DNA from: Paragonimus westermani
Taxonomy: Eukaryota; Platyhelminthes; Trematoda; Plagiorchiida; Troglotrematidae
Length of the DNA stretch: 64,000 nt
Assembly (NCBI GenBank): GCA_008508345.1
Contig: QNGE01002721.1
Span: 29,891-93,890 of the forward strand
Direction of reading: 5' to 3'
The first letter of the stretch is position 1. Each line of letters opens with the position of its first letter. The notes below the pieces were generated by a model. The model was given only the letters and a program-made list of their open reading frames with translations. It had not been told where the DNA came from and searched no databases. Positions 27,121 through 39,193 of this stretch are shown here, piece after piece. Position numbers and translations under genes: made by a program.

Positions 27121-27922
27121 CTTTCCACCCACCTACTAAACGCTTGCATTTGAGATCCAATTGAGATTTATTGACTCAAACGTACTAACCTCCAAACCCA
27201 CCTAGTTCGGTAGAACTAACTCAATTTAGCCGTATCCGCTGCTTTGCCATGTGAGCGTAGGCATTGCCAACGGCTTTCGTTACTCATCTCTGGTCATATT
27301 AGTAAGGCAGGTCGTAGTTACTATCCAATAATATTGGAACTCAGTACTGTTCCGGTTAATGTTAAAAGAGCATGCTGAGATTACCGCGAAGATGGGACTG
27401 TATGACACGTTCACCGAAGGTAGATGCTTTGGTCCAATGTTCCATTGGTAAATGTATGTCACTATTTCATTTTCTGTTATTTTTGACCTTTTATGGGTCG
27501 TATTCGTATGCGACACGTAGCATGGCTGGCTGACCTTGTCGGACGAATCGGACAGAGAACAAAGCCTTTCACCTCATAACCATTACAAAGCAAATACACG
27601 GAAATAATATGATATTCACTTTTAATCGGGCAAACTAGTATTCAGGACGGATTGTTTTAGTTGATCAGTATTCCGACATTCAAGCAGGAATATGGTAAAC
27701 CATAAAGACCGCATATCATGTTCACTCTCTAGAACACGATCGAAACCTGCGCAAACCATTTCAATTGAGCATCAAGGATTTTCCATTATTGATGATTAAT
27801 TGCCGTAAATATGGCCAATCAATTTAATGTGCAGTGTTCCAACTAACTCTTTCTTTGCGATTCCAATGTTCGAAATCCCATGGACACGTCTCAACTGTCG
27901 GAACCCTTATCGCTATTGACAG

Positions 27923-28369
27923 GCCTTCGGCAGGCTGCCCGTATCCGACTGCTTCTCATTTGAACACGTTGCGGCCTTGCGTCGATCCTCCCGAACGTGT
28001 ACGTCGTGCAAGCAGCCCATTGTGCATCAGCCGGTGATTGTGGAAGCACAAGTGACTAGCCTGTTGATCCGTTGGATCACAGAGCTCACTGTGACTGAAC
28101 AAACTAAAGCTTTGGTGCCCTACACCTCCTCTGGTGCATCATTGATCGATAGGGTGTTGAAATCCTTGTTAGTCTCGCTGACTACACATGGAACCATTGG
28201 TCGCTTGAGTAGATCTCATTGTTGTGAAGCTGGAGTGATTCGAAAGGCTATCGTCCCGAGCTTCTTGCGTTTGTGCACTTTTTTGGCAAACCATGTGACT
28301 GGGCAAAACATCTCTGTGGAACATTACACTACTCCCAGAAGTCCCCTGGGTCCGAAAGACTTCTCCAAA
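27923..28369 (+). CDS. NBEAL-like: NBEAL-like exon 4: N-terminal helical region, longest exon but one
   Basis: A 447-nt exon of 149 codons, residues about 198-346. The acceptor is CTATTGACAG; an in-frame TGA immediately upstream (27917) shows the frame cannot extend further left. The donor is GTAAGT at 28370. It carries a Cys-rich stretch (RTCTSCKQPIVH), several hydrophobic helices (VTSLLIRWITELTVTE, LIDRVLKSLLVSLTTHG) and a helix-rich end. The CTSC-K pattern might bind metal, but only two close cysteines are seen, so I do not call a zinc finger. Phase 0 at both ends would allow in-frame skipping. Confidence 0.74.
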
Positions 28370-28839
28370 GTAAGTTCGACAGGTTTTTTGGGTATACGTT
28401 ATCACTTTTCCGTTTTATATTTGCTAGTTAGTCAGATGCGTAGTGTTAAGAGTATAAATTATCATTATTATTATATGATTTCTTATAAGCAGTCAACTTA
28501 CATTGTGATCAAATTCCATAGTTCCGAAGAACCTTTCCGCTTCCGTCAAATTGCTGTTGTCTGAAATGCCGTGGACCGATTGTTATGCTTGCAGGTGTAG
28601 CCCTGAAAGGCACCGCCGCTCCGGTCGCCGTAAGTGGCTAAAACTGGTGTATTCAATCCATGATTGACACCGATGTGTATAGTTCCAGTCAAGTGACATT
28701 TTGCCACTTCAGTGTTGTAACCTTGCGTTGTTGTGCCTCCCCATACTCATGGACAGCAGCGCATTAGTAGCCGACATTGATACCTGACCACCATACAGCT
28801 ACACAAGGGTGATTAAATTCTAGTTTATAGGTGGACAAG

Positions 28840-29060
28840 GGATAGGCAAGAAAGGGACCGAGTTTCCCAGCCTCCTCTTTATAAAATCACGCGTTCAACA
28901 TCAAACTGCCTACAACTTTTAACCAAACAGACGGGTTGTAAGTTACAACCATGGGGCAGCGGTAAGCCAGCTTCCTTGCGGCTTTCGCTATGTCACTGAC
29001 AACTCAGTCAAATAACAGTGACATCCATGTCGTTGAACCCAATAAAGCACCATATGATGT
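28840..29060 (+). repeat. Interspersed repeat family A, copy 3
   Basis: Shares GGGACC...CCTC, the CAACATCAAACTGCCTACA segment and CGCTATGTCACTGACAACTCAGT...GACATCCATGTCGTTGAACCC with the copies at 25660 and 56380, in the same order and orientation. A 65-codon frame at 28990-29187 is part of it and is not a gene. It sits between exons 4 and 5. Confidence 0.5.
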
Positions 29061-29703
29061 TTCCGGGCAAAGACTAGGTTTCCAGTCCGGAAAGCGAACA
29101 CGACCTGCTGCTTCTGAATCGCTACTGGGTCAAGTTCACTTACTCAAAATTAAAAACTGCGTACAGTTAGCTAGTCCGGCACTGTAGTGAGAAAGTCAGT
29201 GCGTCGCTTACTACGCTGTCCACTGTTTACCGAACTCCCAGCTCGTTGGCATGAGGCGTGAAATGGTCAGTGGGTGATTTTTCGAGCCGGGGGATCGGTA
29301 GGCTTCAGTGCGTGATAAGCGATGCATTTATCTTCTCAACACATTGTATACCTAACGGACTGTACACACTTAAATTTGGAGTATGCGAATTTGATAGATC
29401 ATCAAGTCCAACAGGCCGTTTTCCAACGTCCTGACTGCTTACCAGCTGTTGCTTGTCGTTGTGTGCAATTGAACGTATTTACACCGGATGTTCTAGTTAC
29501 TCTGTTTAATTCCCAGGTGGCATTTTGCTCTGTTTTTTTCCAAAATACTTATACCCTACCGTTTTGCATGCAAGTTTGAGGTTGAATGAACGCAGATGCT
29601 GCTCCCGCTTTCTTAAACCTTCTGGTTCATTTGTTTGAGACGGTGTACACTCAATGTCGTTTTCAGAATGAACTAATGATAACGAATTCCGTTCCAATTC
29701 CAG

Positions 29704-29892
29704 TCACCGGATGACACTAACCCCCAAATGGTATCGTATGAAATGCACCAGGCCGTCCAAGGACTGATGCAGTATTTGACTCTGATCTTGGAAACGCTTG
29801 GCCTGCATTCCATGACAGCAGCCGATTTTGGGTCCGTTTTGACGCTGTTTCGATTTGAGACAGCAAGAGTGTACGGCCAAAACCTTTTGAAG
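29704..29892 (+). CDS. NBEAL-like: NBEAL-like exon 5
   Basis: A 189-nt exon of 63 codons, residues about 347-409, with a CCAATTCCAG acceptor and a GTAAAA donor at 29893. The product is two predicted helices: VSYEMHQAVQGLMQYLTLIL and DFGSVLTLFRFE, ending in YGQNLLK. It lies 1.3 kb after exon 4, in phase with it and with exon 6. It belongs to the helical region before the ConA-like domain. There is no stand-alone family motif; inclusion rests on splice signals, coding character and phase. Confidence 0.72.
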
Positions 29893-32057
29893 GTAAAAAT
29901 AAACTTGCGCATTTTGATTCTAGTGAATAGCGGATAAGGAGGGAAAGAACATCGAGAGTGATACACATGTTGGATTTAATTCTCAATGGCAGCAAAATGT
30001 CTCCTTGACCACCAAGATTTTGTCAGTCAGACAGAGTGTTTTCAGATCATAGAAAGCTAAACCTGGGGTGTGGCGTGTATGGTAAACGCGGTAGACAACT
30101 GATACTCCTACAATAGATCTGCCACTATATTCAGGCGGAGTCGGAAGTCAGTTCACACTGCTATTCAGTTGGTCGACTGTTGATATGGGGGTAACGTCTG
30201 GGCTTCGGATCAGTTCAGTGGTCGATTTTTGACATTGTGAATGCTAATCTCCCAAGGATACTTCCAGACGCTTCGTTTTGGCAAACAATTTGTTCGCGTC
30301 AGTCGAATACTTATTTCACCCGTATAAATACAATTTGGTTCGATCATCTCGAGCTAAATTCAGGGGCATCTGTAAACGGTCAATTGCATCGTTCGATCTC
30401 TTTGAAACCTTTGGGCCACCCTTGTATACATAAGCGCATTTGTCTCCTTGCGGAAATTCTTTCTTCATGCATAATCTAACGGCTTAGTTTCTCGTGACTT
30501 CATAAAACTCACAAACTCTACGGTTTGATGGCGATCCAACTGTTTCACCTAACATGTGTGTTTTACCCATTGATCGATCTTCTTGTGAATAGCGCTTCAT
30601 TCGGTAGCCCGCGTCACTTCCATGGACGACGGGGCTTCGACACCATGAATATAGCAGCATATATTTCAATGTTCATTTTTGGACTTACACCCCTCCTTGA
30701 TAAGTTTAGTTCCCGCTGATATGAGTCGAAAAACCCATCAAATGGTCCCTTGGCCCTACGTGTAAACTCTACGTAAGACAAGCATGTTAGTTTGAGCGCA
30801 AAACTTAATGACAGTGACACCGGGCCGTAACTGGTGCGAACTTCGTGTGAGTTTTATTATGACCGTGGAGGTGTATCTGGAGTGAATAACTTACAGTTTT
30901 AATAATTTTCCCTAGACATTTCATTTACGCGATAAGTCTGCATGTCTATTTCCTGCTATGCCGAGTTTTATTATGACCATATCTAGTACCTTGTCAATAG
31001 ATGCAGGTTTTCTTCCATTATTAGGGTTGGTAATAAGATTGAGAATTTTCATTGTCTCTGGCGATAAAAGTGTTAAAACGTCAGTCAGTGCCGCGTACGA
31101 TACAAACAATTGTCACCTAAGAGTAAGGATGGGGAATTTGGGAATTGCTCTGAAGTTCGTGTGCCACTTGCAAACAGCAATGTAAGCAAGCCAGACACTT
31201 ACTAAATGGGACAAAATAAGGCGATCACGAGGACGTCTGAAGGAAAAACCAAGGGTGTCCGTCCTATTAGACACCTTGTTTTTAGGGCTATTGACGGTCA
31301 TACTCAGTCCTAGTTGCGACGAGTCATTTAAGTTCCTGATCCTTAGAACCAGATCGTTCTTATCGTGGAAGGGTTTTAATACGGGCTGGGCTAATTCTGA
31401 ACGTCCGATCAAGCTTTCATGAAGCCACTCTGTTGATCACTGCGCCGCTGAATCTAGCGCTTCTTTTTGAAAGAGGATGGCTGAAAACTCCACGAGAATG
31501 TTAGAGCTGTTATCAGTTGTGAGTGGTGCGTTGTTCACACTAACTGAAATCCTGCTACTTGTCGGTAACCAAAATGGCGCTTGGTAAGTTTACTAAGTTC
31601 TGTGATATCAACTCGCTGTGAACTAACTTTGGACCCCTGGACTAGAATTAACAGGATATTTATTGCGTTTCCGATTGAAACGAATCTGGCTGAGTGTTTA
31701 TAAATGATACCTTGACGCTGTCAAGTGGGTGGTCAGTAACGCAGTGATCAAAACAATTCTATTTCTGTTGTCATCTGCGCGTACACCCGGTTCATCGAAA
31801 TCAGTAACCGAGATGTGGTTCTGATATCTGTTTTTATACTCTTTATCTATGGCTTTTGGACTGATTTATTCATTCACGTATCACTTGTTTTAAATAGCGT
31901 TCACAGTTCACATGACCTACAGAACCTTCCTTTTCAGAAGTGGACTGTCACCACTATTGACTACTAACGAGTGCTTGAAAGTTGGTTTCCAGTTGTGTCC
32001 TCTCAAAAGTTATCGAGCACATGCAAAATGGTCGACAACTTCTAATTCTTTTTGCAG
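29893..32057. other. Intron 5 (2.2 kb)
   Basis: GTAAAA to TTGCAG. It contains a SINE 3' fragment at 31451-31545. Minus-strand frames of 60-99 codons (31412-30614) show no motif. Confidence 0.5.
31451..31545 (+). mobile_element. SINE 3' fragment
   Basis: AATCTAGCGCTTCTTTTTGAAAGAGGATGGCTG and the following CGAGAATG...GTGAGTGGTGCG match the SINE body at about 35926-36005 with scattered changes. The promoter half is missing; upstream, TTGATCACTGCGCC may be an inverted scrap of the A-box region. Confidence 0.5.
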
Positions 32058-32194
32058 TCGTTAGCAAAAATCGCTTGTCCCAGGCTGTTTCATGCAGCTG
32101 TTCTACCCACTTCTGGTTACTGGTTGGAGTTCAGTCGTCCCGATGATGGTCTGCTGGTTCTCCCGCTTGTGCCGGAATCGTCCAAGAATGAAAT
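32058..32194 (+). CDS. NBEAL-like: NBEAL-like exon 6: lead-in to the ConA-like domain
   Basis: A 137-nt exon, residues about 410-455, with a TTCTTTTTGCAG acceptor and a GTAAGT donor at 32195. It ends in phase 2 (AT), completed to an Ile codon by the first base of exon 7. It encodes FHAAVLPTSGYWLEFSRPDD followed by LLVLPLVPESSKNE. In the BEACH family the segment just before the beta-sandwich is an extended strand and linker of this kind, leading to the Trp-Pro or Ser-Pro-Pro stretch seen at the start of exon 7. Confidence 0.74.
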
Positions 32195-33059
32195 GTAAGT
32201 CTTTCTCACTTGAGGGGATTTGCCCTTGGTAGGTGTTAGAAGACTACGAACCCATTTCCAATGATAGAAAGACAAATGGTAGAGGATGCTTCAGCACGAA
32301 CGTAAAAGGGTAGAAATATGTTGTATAACAGTGATTAAAACTTGCTGGATCCTGAGTATTTCAAAATTAGTTGTAAACTCTACAAAACCACCAAAATGAC
32401 TTGCAACATATGAAAGTGTCCAATGTGATTTACTTGTATCTCCCGATATCCCTACGTTTTCGGATCGGCGAACCCCTTGCTGGAAACTCCGCATCATCGA
32501 TCGTCAGACACCTCATAACAGGTCACCAGGTTGACCTACTTAGAGAATTCAAAGTGTTGTTGTACAATCAGAACTTGAAGCTGGCTCTTAATGTAGATGT
32601 GTTCATGAGGCCTCATCAGCCGGTGCTGTGTGCGCCAAAGTGGTTGAAGCTACCCATCGGGTTGCTGTTGTGTGGATGACATACTATTCTGTGTGAACGT
32701 ATGCACATTCACACCCTGCTTATCGATACTTGTTTTACGTTTGCAACCGACGAGAGTAAATGAAATGTTAACATCGCAACATATGTCTTTCCGTACCGAT
32801 GAGGTTATCTTAAGTATTTATTCATGAGAAGTTAAGGTTGCAAACAGCTGATTTCGGCCATTCTCATTGATCATATACGAATGCAAGGAACTCATTGGGC
32901 TTATATATGTAACCAAAATAGGTCCATACGGAATTATAATGATAACAGAAATCGCGGGGGGAGAGTTAAACCGGATGCTGGTTTTGTTTGCGTATGTCGT
33001 TTTTACATGAAACACTTGACCAGCGTGTTAAAGGAATGGGCAAGTAGGGTTGAGGCGAA
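32195..33059. other. Intron 6, left part
   Basis: No motif-bearing frames; the 92-codon + frame at 32401-32679 has no motif I recognise and does not fit the phase chain. Confidence 0.45.
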
Positions 33060-33600
33060 TTACGCGTAGGTAGCCACGCAAAGTGTATGGCCTTTTAGGC
33101 ACACGGTTTGGGTTGTACATTTTCACTGTGGTCGCCTCTGCCGTCGATGATAGTCCCGCTCTGACGACTCGAGAGTGGGCGAGGGACACGTTGTAAACAA
33201 TTTTGAAAGGTTTGTCAACCGGGATTTGATAACCTGTGTGGATCAAGTGCGATCCGGTAGCACTCGAACTGGGCTCCTTTGCACATTCCAGAGCCATTTC
33301 GAAAAGTGCTCACGGATCCTGTCTGATAGTCACCGGGTGGTTTTCTCAAACTAGACGGTTCGTTAACAGCAAGTGAGAGAATAAATACAGAATGACGAGG
33401 AAAACTTTGACAAACTAGCTTTGGGAAGTAACAGCCATACCGGTCGGCTTTTGAAAAACGTGGGCATCTTTGTAACATTGTAGATCTTGATCAGTGAAAT
33501 TGTCAAGCTACAACTGATCAGCCCACTAGTTGCATCACATTCAAATGATAAACTGATAAAAACGAACTTCTTCGCTGCTGTTTCCACCATTGGTTAAATA
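33060..33600 (-). pseudogene. Penelope-like element, 3' end with GIY-YIG region, broken
   Basis: On the minus strand, KKFVFISLSFECDATSG aligns with KKLAFISLPFKGDPMAE of the PLE at 22.7 kb, and SSFCIYSLTCC with TNYCVYSFVCSC. Then the remnant LSDRIREHFSKWL aligns with LSDKVREHHPAWL, HLIHTGYQIPVDKPFKIVYN with the 'H-L-x-D-x-x-H' to 'F-R-I-V-Y-R-V' segment, and SSTAEATTVKMYNPNRV with the C-terminus. The pieces sit in different frames, so several frameshifts and stops have accumulated. The Y-I-G core itself is lost or unreadable. It lies antisense to the host gene in intron 6. Confidence 0.72.
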
Positions 33601-35694
33601 TGTTTCAGTCCGATATTCTTGTATATTCATTTTACGATAAATTGCTACATCAAGAATGGACGACAGGTTTCCCTACCTCTAGGATGAATCGTACAATCAA
33701 ACACACAATTAGACACTAGCAAAAGACTTTGCACAATATGTCATCTACAAAACTGATCATGAATGTGTCTGCAAGTAACAGACCAAGTGGGAGTTCTCAT
33801 GATAAGCCTATCCTTCTCTCCATATAGTTTACCGTTGAACTGAAATTAAACATTGTGTATAGAGCGTAACTGGAATTCTTTCAACTGTACAGCTGGAATG
33901 CCATAGTCTATTTGATTTTATTCAGCCCAATTGCATAGGTCTCCAATAGTTTCTTTAGGCAACACACTTATGTAAACTGACAAGATAGCTTAGGAGAGTA
34001 TCTGGTGATTCTTAATGTCGATCATGTCGACAGAATTCACAAACACAGACTTACCTCTCAGACCAACTGAAGTTATTCTCGCTTTAAGTGAGTCTGAAGC
34101 TCTCATATATAAGTTCGATGCATCCCTCGTAACTGTATGTATTTGGTGAGAATTACCTAAAATAACTAGTTGCAACCTTGACTTTTCATATTTTTATTTC
34201 CTGTCAGTTTTCCTGTTTGACGCCAGAAGTTCGAATAGTCCTAAGTTCATAGAGTAAGGCCACAGTTTATTCAAACTCACTGGGACAAAATGAACACTGA
34301 AGGTTTTTATACTTTATTTATAAACCCTGTTATCCTGTTTCACGCAGAAGATTTTTTATCTCATTCTGGTCCGGCAAAATGTAGGGGGAAACAAAAAATG
34401 AAACGTGCTAATGCTTTTAACTACTATTTAACCATACTTCTTTTCGCTGATCCAGAAAAATCTGCTCAAATACTTATTATTACCTCATCTCCTTGTTCCT
34501 GAACCTTAAATCATCGTAATTTTTACTGGTTACGTTGTGAAGAGTGGAACATGTCAGCACAATCTAGATAAGGTATTTGAGGTCGTGTTCTGCGTTTATG
34601 ATGCTTCAATACCGGGTTGGAAGAGTGTATAATGGTTCCCGTTTTCCTCGGATTTAGACTTGAACACTAGTTTAATCATTCATTATTGATTGTGTTCAAC
34701 GCAGTTGAGCTAAGCTTTTGCAGCGTAAAATATCCAGTTCTGCGCTCACGTCCACTTTTTTCACAGTTATGAAATTTCGAATTAAATCTCGGGTGTCTCC
34801 AGGTTGTGAGCCACTAACTTAGGTAATAGTAGATGTAGGACGCTGGCACTTTCAAGGATCACGTAGTGTTTCCTCCCATCTTAGACTTTTCTGGGGTTTT
34901 CCTCAAGAACACTGTTGGCTAGCGGCCGAGAAACGTGGCCATTCAGCATGTGAAGCGTAAACCGTCTTTGTAAAGTCAATAACGACACCCCATCTCACAA
35001 ATTGATAACACTAGAAAGTGAATAAAGACAAAGTTGGAAGACGAATATTTTACAGTGGAGGTTACTCAGATTCGTTCTCACATTTTATGATGCACTAATC
35101 TAGGTGTTCCATCACGTACTGAACGTTACAACTATTCGTCTGTTGCAACTGTCGCAACGTTACTGTCGATTGACTGATGCTTCTGGGTGGACAAGCAATG
35201 CTTTTGCGTAATAAAATGAAAATAGTTGCTAGTAGATTGACCACGATAATTCGGATAGGTCTGCCGCACAACAGTCCAGTAAATCAATAGATAGATGAAG
35301 ACACTGAGAGGTGAGGGCTAATCGAACTCGCTGAGGTAGAGCAGTGGAATCTGTAGAGGCAAGCCGTCTATAAAATGCTGTTTCACTCTCACTTGCAATT
35401 CGACCGGTTTTTCGTGAGGTATTAGTATTCTTGCATTGAACGGTTGCATTCAGACAGAAAGTTTCTTGTATAACTTCTCATTTTCCCCTCTTTTTGCTGT
35501 CTGCAACTTTTATATTGCAGTTAGGTTGCAGCTATGCATCAGCAAGCACTGATGTAATGCTGTTGATGAATATAATGATGACTTTCCGATGAGTCAAAGT
35601 GTCTGTACAGCCACCCGACCATGCTGAACATATCAGTAAACTAGCATATTCATTAGGACTTTTAGAACACGATTACTAAGCGCCTCACGCACAC
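33601..35694. other. Intron 6, middle part
   Basis: Nothing recognisable apart from AT-rich intronic sequence; short frames only. Confidence 0.45.
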
Positions 35695-36056
35695 CCTGGG
35701 AATTTTCAAGTTGACCATCACTCACATTTGATCGCAGCGTTCTCATTCAGATAGACAAGCGACAGTGGTTGAGCGTTCTGATTTGATGATTCGGTCGTGC
35801 CTAATGTGAGGTTAATGGCGCAGTGGTCAACACGGTTGCCTCATGATTGGAATGGCCGGAGTTCAAATCCCGGCCGTTGCAAGGATATGCATTACTGATG
35901 AGCTCTAATAAGAGCGAAACTCCAGTCTAGTGCTGCTTTTCGAAAGAGGCCGGCTGGAAAGTCTATCTGAATGCGAAGACTGCGATCAAATGTGAGTGAT
36001 GGTCAACTTGAAAATAAACCAAATCCCCGACTACTCATCAGTAACCTGGGAATTTT
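35695..36056 (+). mobile_element. SINE insertion with an inverted copy of its own 3' segment, flanked by 12-bp direct repeats
   Basis: A tRNA-derived SINE: A box TGGCGCAGTGG (35816-35826) and B box core GTTCAAATC (35861-35869), the RNA polymerase III internal promoter. The body includes CTAGTGCTGCTTTTCGAAAG. The 3' segment 35961-36012 also occurs as a reverse complement at 35706-35756, upstream of the promoter. The whole is bounded by CCTGGGAATTTT at 35695-35706 and again at 36045-36056, a likely target-site duplication. The tRNA half is degenerate and cannot fold as a functional tRNA. Confidence 0.78.
35816..35870 (+). promoter_or_regulatory. RNA polymerase III type 2 internal promoter of the SINE (A and B boxes)
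   Basis: A box TGGCGCAGTGG at 35816-35826 and B box GGAGTTCAAATCC at 35858-35870. The spacing of about 31 bases between boxes is in the tRNA range. These are the best preserved boxes of the four SINE copies in the window. Confidence 0.7.
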
Positions 36057-37062
36057 GTCAACGTTTTGGTAGCTGGCGCTGCAAAATTTGTTTTTCACGT
36101 AAATGCGTTGAGGGATAAATGGAGACAAATAAATGTGCGCTTCATTATAAAAAGCAGCCTGTCGACTCGATGATGACTGATCTTAAGAATAGTCGGCGTA
36201 ATTTACAAAACTAATTTTACATTTAGTAAGCGGGACAATTGTCTCGTTTTTTTAAAAAAAAACCTGTTTGATTTCTCAGTTGCGTGCACTTACAGCTCGC
36301 CTTTATGAGCCTCTAGGTGTCACGTGACTACTCAACCAGTCATGTTGTGGCCAGGCTCATTCCTGACGTTCAGCCAGTTGAATGTGCTCATTTTTCCATA
36401 GGCTGCTTGCCAGTTATCCCTACCTGGTTTTTTAAGCGTAGCTTCGTCAAGATTGTATCAGCTGGAACTGGTTGCCCATCTTGTGGAAACACTGTCTCCA
36501 AGACTCATTCGTTGTTTGAAATAGAACTTTCAAGGTCATCTGCTTTGCTGATTTTGGAACCAAAGGCCAACTGCCTATACAGTTCTGGTCATCGTTATAA
36601 TAGTGTATGTGAGAGAACTAACATTTTGAGAAAAGCATGAGGTGCGTGGGTAAGTTTAACATCAGTTTTTCCACTTAATCTCAGAGGCTTACTTTGTAAC
36701 AAGGCTCACCTGGCGGCCTTTAACTCGATTTTCTCTGTAGACAACTATAAAATTTGTCATCTAAATGAATGCGCTGTTATAATTTTTTTTGCATTTAGCT
36801 GCATGATATATCTTTGGTTAACTTCAAAATTAACTCGGTGCTACATCAACCTTGAGTCTTTCGTTAGCAGAAACACAGGTTGCACCATTGGTAGCATTCT
36901 GGAGTTAAGAGATAGGGAAATGGCGCAGATTACCAAGGTGACTGAAGCATCGTGATTTTTATCGCTCACTTGGTCTTTATTGTGGATTGGTGTTTGATGA
37001 ATTCCTATATCAGTCTTTTGTATCAATTAGACGTCCACGTTTTTTTCAATCCTACCCATTAG
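36057..37062. other. Intron 6, right part
   Basis: Contains a T7-A9 run near 36247. A 107-codon + frame at 36317-36640 has a CPSC motif but no fitting splice phase; not supported as an exon. Confidence 0.45.
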
Positions 37063-37315
37063 ATCGTCTCCACCGGATTCTGTGGCCAGCATTCGAACTG
37101 GTCACACCGGATTTGGGGTGCACTTTTGGGTCTCAGTTGACCACGGACTCTACCCAACTGATTCCGGTATATTCCAAGGCGACCACCCCTCTGCCCGACG
37201 ACATTGCCTGATGCGTATGCTTACTACCATCGGAAACGGTTTAGAAATCTTTTTCACTGCACACGGCTATCTAGTTGTGGCCGTTTACCACTCGGGGGAC
37301 TGTCAATTTGTAACT
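37063..37315 (+). CDS. NBEAL-like: NBEAL-like exon 7: start of the ConA/LamG-like beta-sandwich
   Basis: A 253-nt exon, residues about 455-539. The acceptor is CCTACCCATTAG; the donor is GTAAGT at 37316. It opens with SSPPDSVASIRTGHTGFGVH then FWVS, matching the 'P-P-x-G-F-T-F-x-x-W' strand that begins the ConA-like domain of NBEA, LRBA and NBEAL proteins. It continues with GNGLEIFFTAHGYLVVAVY, the next strand pair (family pattern G-N-G-F-E-x-x-x-x-x-x-G-x-L-V-V-A-V). These two motifs are the clearest identification of the gene and fix the strand and frame. The domain is thought to mediate protein interaction rather than catalysis. Confidence 0.85.
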
Positions 37316-39193
37316 GTAAGTAACGTGTAGATGGATTCGTTAGCGATCTACGGTTGTTTGTTTCAGACGACACCTAATTTTTCAAGGTTGCTACACTGCG
37401 TAACAAATTTAGGGGATTTGAGTGGTTGTCAGAAGAACCAGTTAACCTGTGTATGCAATTCAACTGGAACACTTTCAAGTTCGGCAGCCTCTAACCTCCC
37501 GTTGATCACCCTCAACCTTTCGTACTTAGTTGGGTTTACCATGGTTTGGGTCCGTCAGATAAGGTTGAGATTGCCTTTATCAACAGAAACGGAGCAGCGG
37601 TTGCAAATGGTACAAATATTTAACCACGAAAGTCAACTCACGTTCATATGGTAAACAAAGCGACTGAGAAGGCAGACTTAAAACGACCAGCTTATGGATA
37701 CCTAAGCTTTACAAAGAGACAAGTGAGTTCTCACTATATACATAACACTTTAAAGAGTGGCTTCCTCGTGACTTTCCTCTTGTCACTTCATTTGTGACTT
37801 TTATTCCGCAATCAGCAATAGCGCCACTGATTTCAACTGGCCGTCCCTTCCTAAAGGTCTCTAACGGGGTAATCTGTGTCGCGAGGGCCCCATTCAGGAT
37901 AACAAACGCGATCCATGGTGGCTAATCAGTTGATAACTCCCAAACACCCTAACCTAGTCGGTTATTGTATCATCAAAAAAGGTTCAGTGTGACAGATGAT
38001 CGTTTGGCGTGTTGTATACATAGTTTATCTTAAGTTATGCATCCATAGACGTTGCACTATCGAACTCATTTAATCCGAACTAAGAAGCATCACTTCCAAC
38101 ACCATTGTTTCTTGAATGTCAGAGCTATCTGGTTGAACACAGGTTTAGATTATGGAGTAGTTGTGATGGTTTAAAACATCCGATTGAGGCGTTATATTTG
38201 AAAGCCGTAGCATATCAGGGTCATTGCCCCACATTAATCTACCTGAAAATGTTCTGTTGCTAGAAGCGGGGATGTGATCTGGCAAAAAACGCCCGATTTT
38301 TAGCGTTTTTTTGTTTTATTCTGTACAAAATGTTGCTGCTTGTGCACTTTTTCTAGGTGGTAGAACAAGTAAACGAATTACTTAATTTCGTAAGCAAATT
38401 CTACGCGGATGTACAATAAGCTGATTGAAACACAATTGTCTTCGTAAGTAGCCACTAGTTACGAATGATTGTCAAAGTTTCAGGTGAGACTTCTCTCTGT
38501 GATGATATCAAGAAGCCAGTGATCAGTTAGTGCAAAAGATCGCAATCGTAATATGAAGTCTAGTTGACTATGAATATTTGTTACGTGGAAGAAAAACTGG
38601 CCAACCCCCACCCCCTATAACTTTCCACTCTCGTTATACAATGATTGAACGTACCGTAATTGTCCACTTTCTACGTTGGTAATGAAATCCTTCCATGAAG
38701 GAGTTGACTTGCCGGGATGAAGCTGATACTGAGGGCATAATGTAGAAAGACAAAGCAACAGGGGAAGGGAGCACGTTTGTTGTTTTGGTGCACCCACTAG
38801 AGTCTAATTCACCACGTGCTCGTGGCTTGTCACATATAATTCACACACATCTTGCGTATTTGTAAAACCCTGATGAAAACGACTAAAATCAGCCGTTGAG
38901 ATATCCTAATAAACGATGAATGCTTTTCATTTTTGCATCTTGCATTTTCTATGAGGGAGGGATTAGTAAACTGGGACTGCCGGAAGATTATTTTGACACA
39001 CTCCTCTAGTCGAATCACTCAACGAGAAGCATTTTCATCGTGACTGTTTGCTTGAGAGAGGAGTACTCTGGATGTCAGTGCTTTTCGAAAGTCTCATTTG
39101 GTATTTCAACTTACACAGTTCTTTCACTGCCATCTAGGTTGATGAACGAAAAAAGCTGAAAGTTTATTGATATGGAATTTTCTTCATCCTCAG
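37316..39193. other. Intron 7 (1.9 kb)
   Basis: A short stretch at 37890-37960 (GGTGGCTAATCAGTTGATAACTCC) may be a weak scrap of repeat A. The 107-codon frame 37331-37654 follows directly after the exon 7 donor region but adds no family motif, so it is treated as intron. Confidence 0.45.

Larger units (their letters stand above)
23761..27922. other. Intron 3, right part
   Basis: Contains repeat A copy 2 (25660-26130) and a short GTAT microsatellite at 27097-27120. Minus-strand frames at 24421-25029 have no motif I recognise. No exon supported. Confidence 0.45.

Noticed and set aside
35816..35890. tRNA gene
   Set aside because: A and B boxes are present, but the acceptor stem and anticodon arm do not fold; the SINE body follows, so it is a tRNA-derived promoter, not a tRNA.
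36317..36640. 107-codon + frame with a CPSC motif
   Set aside because: It cannot be placed between exons 6 and 7, which already join in phase, and it has no family resemblance.
37331..37654. 107-codon + frame right after exon 7
   Set aside because: Exon 7 ends at a strong GTAAGT donor and exon 8 continues the ConA-like strands directly; this frame adds no beta-sandwich motif.
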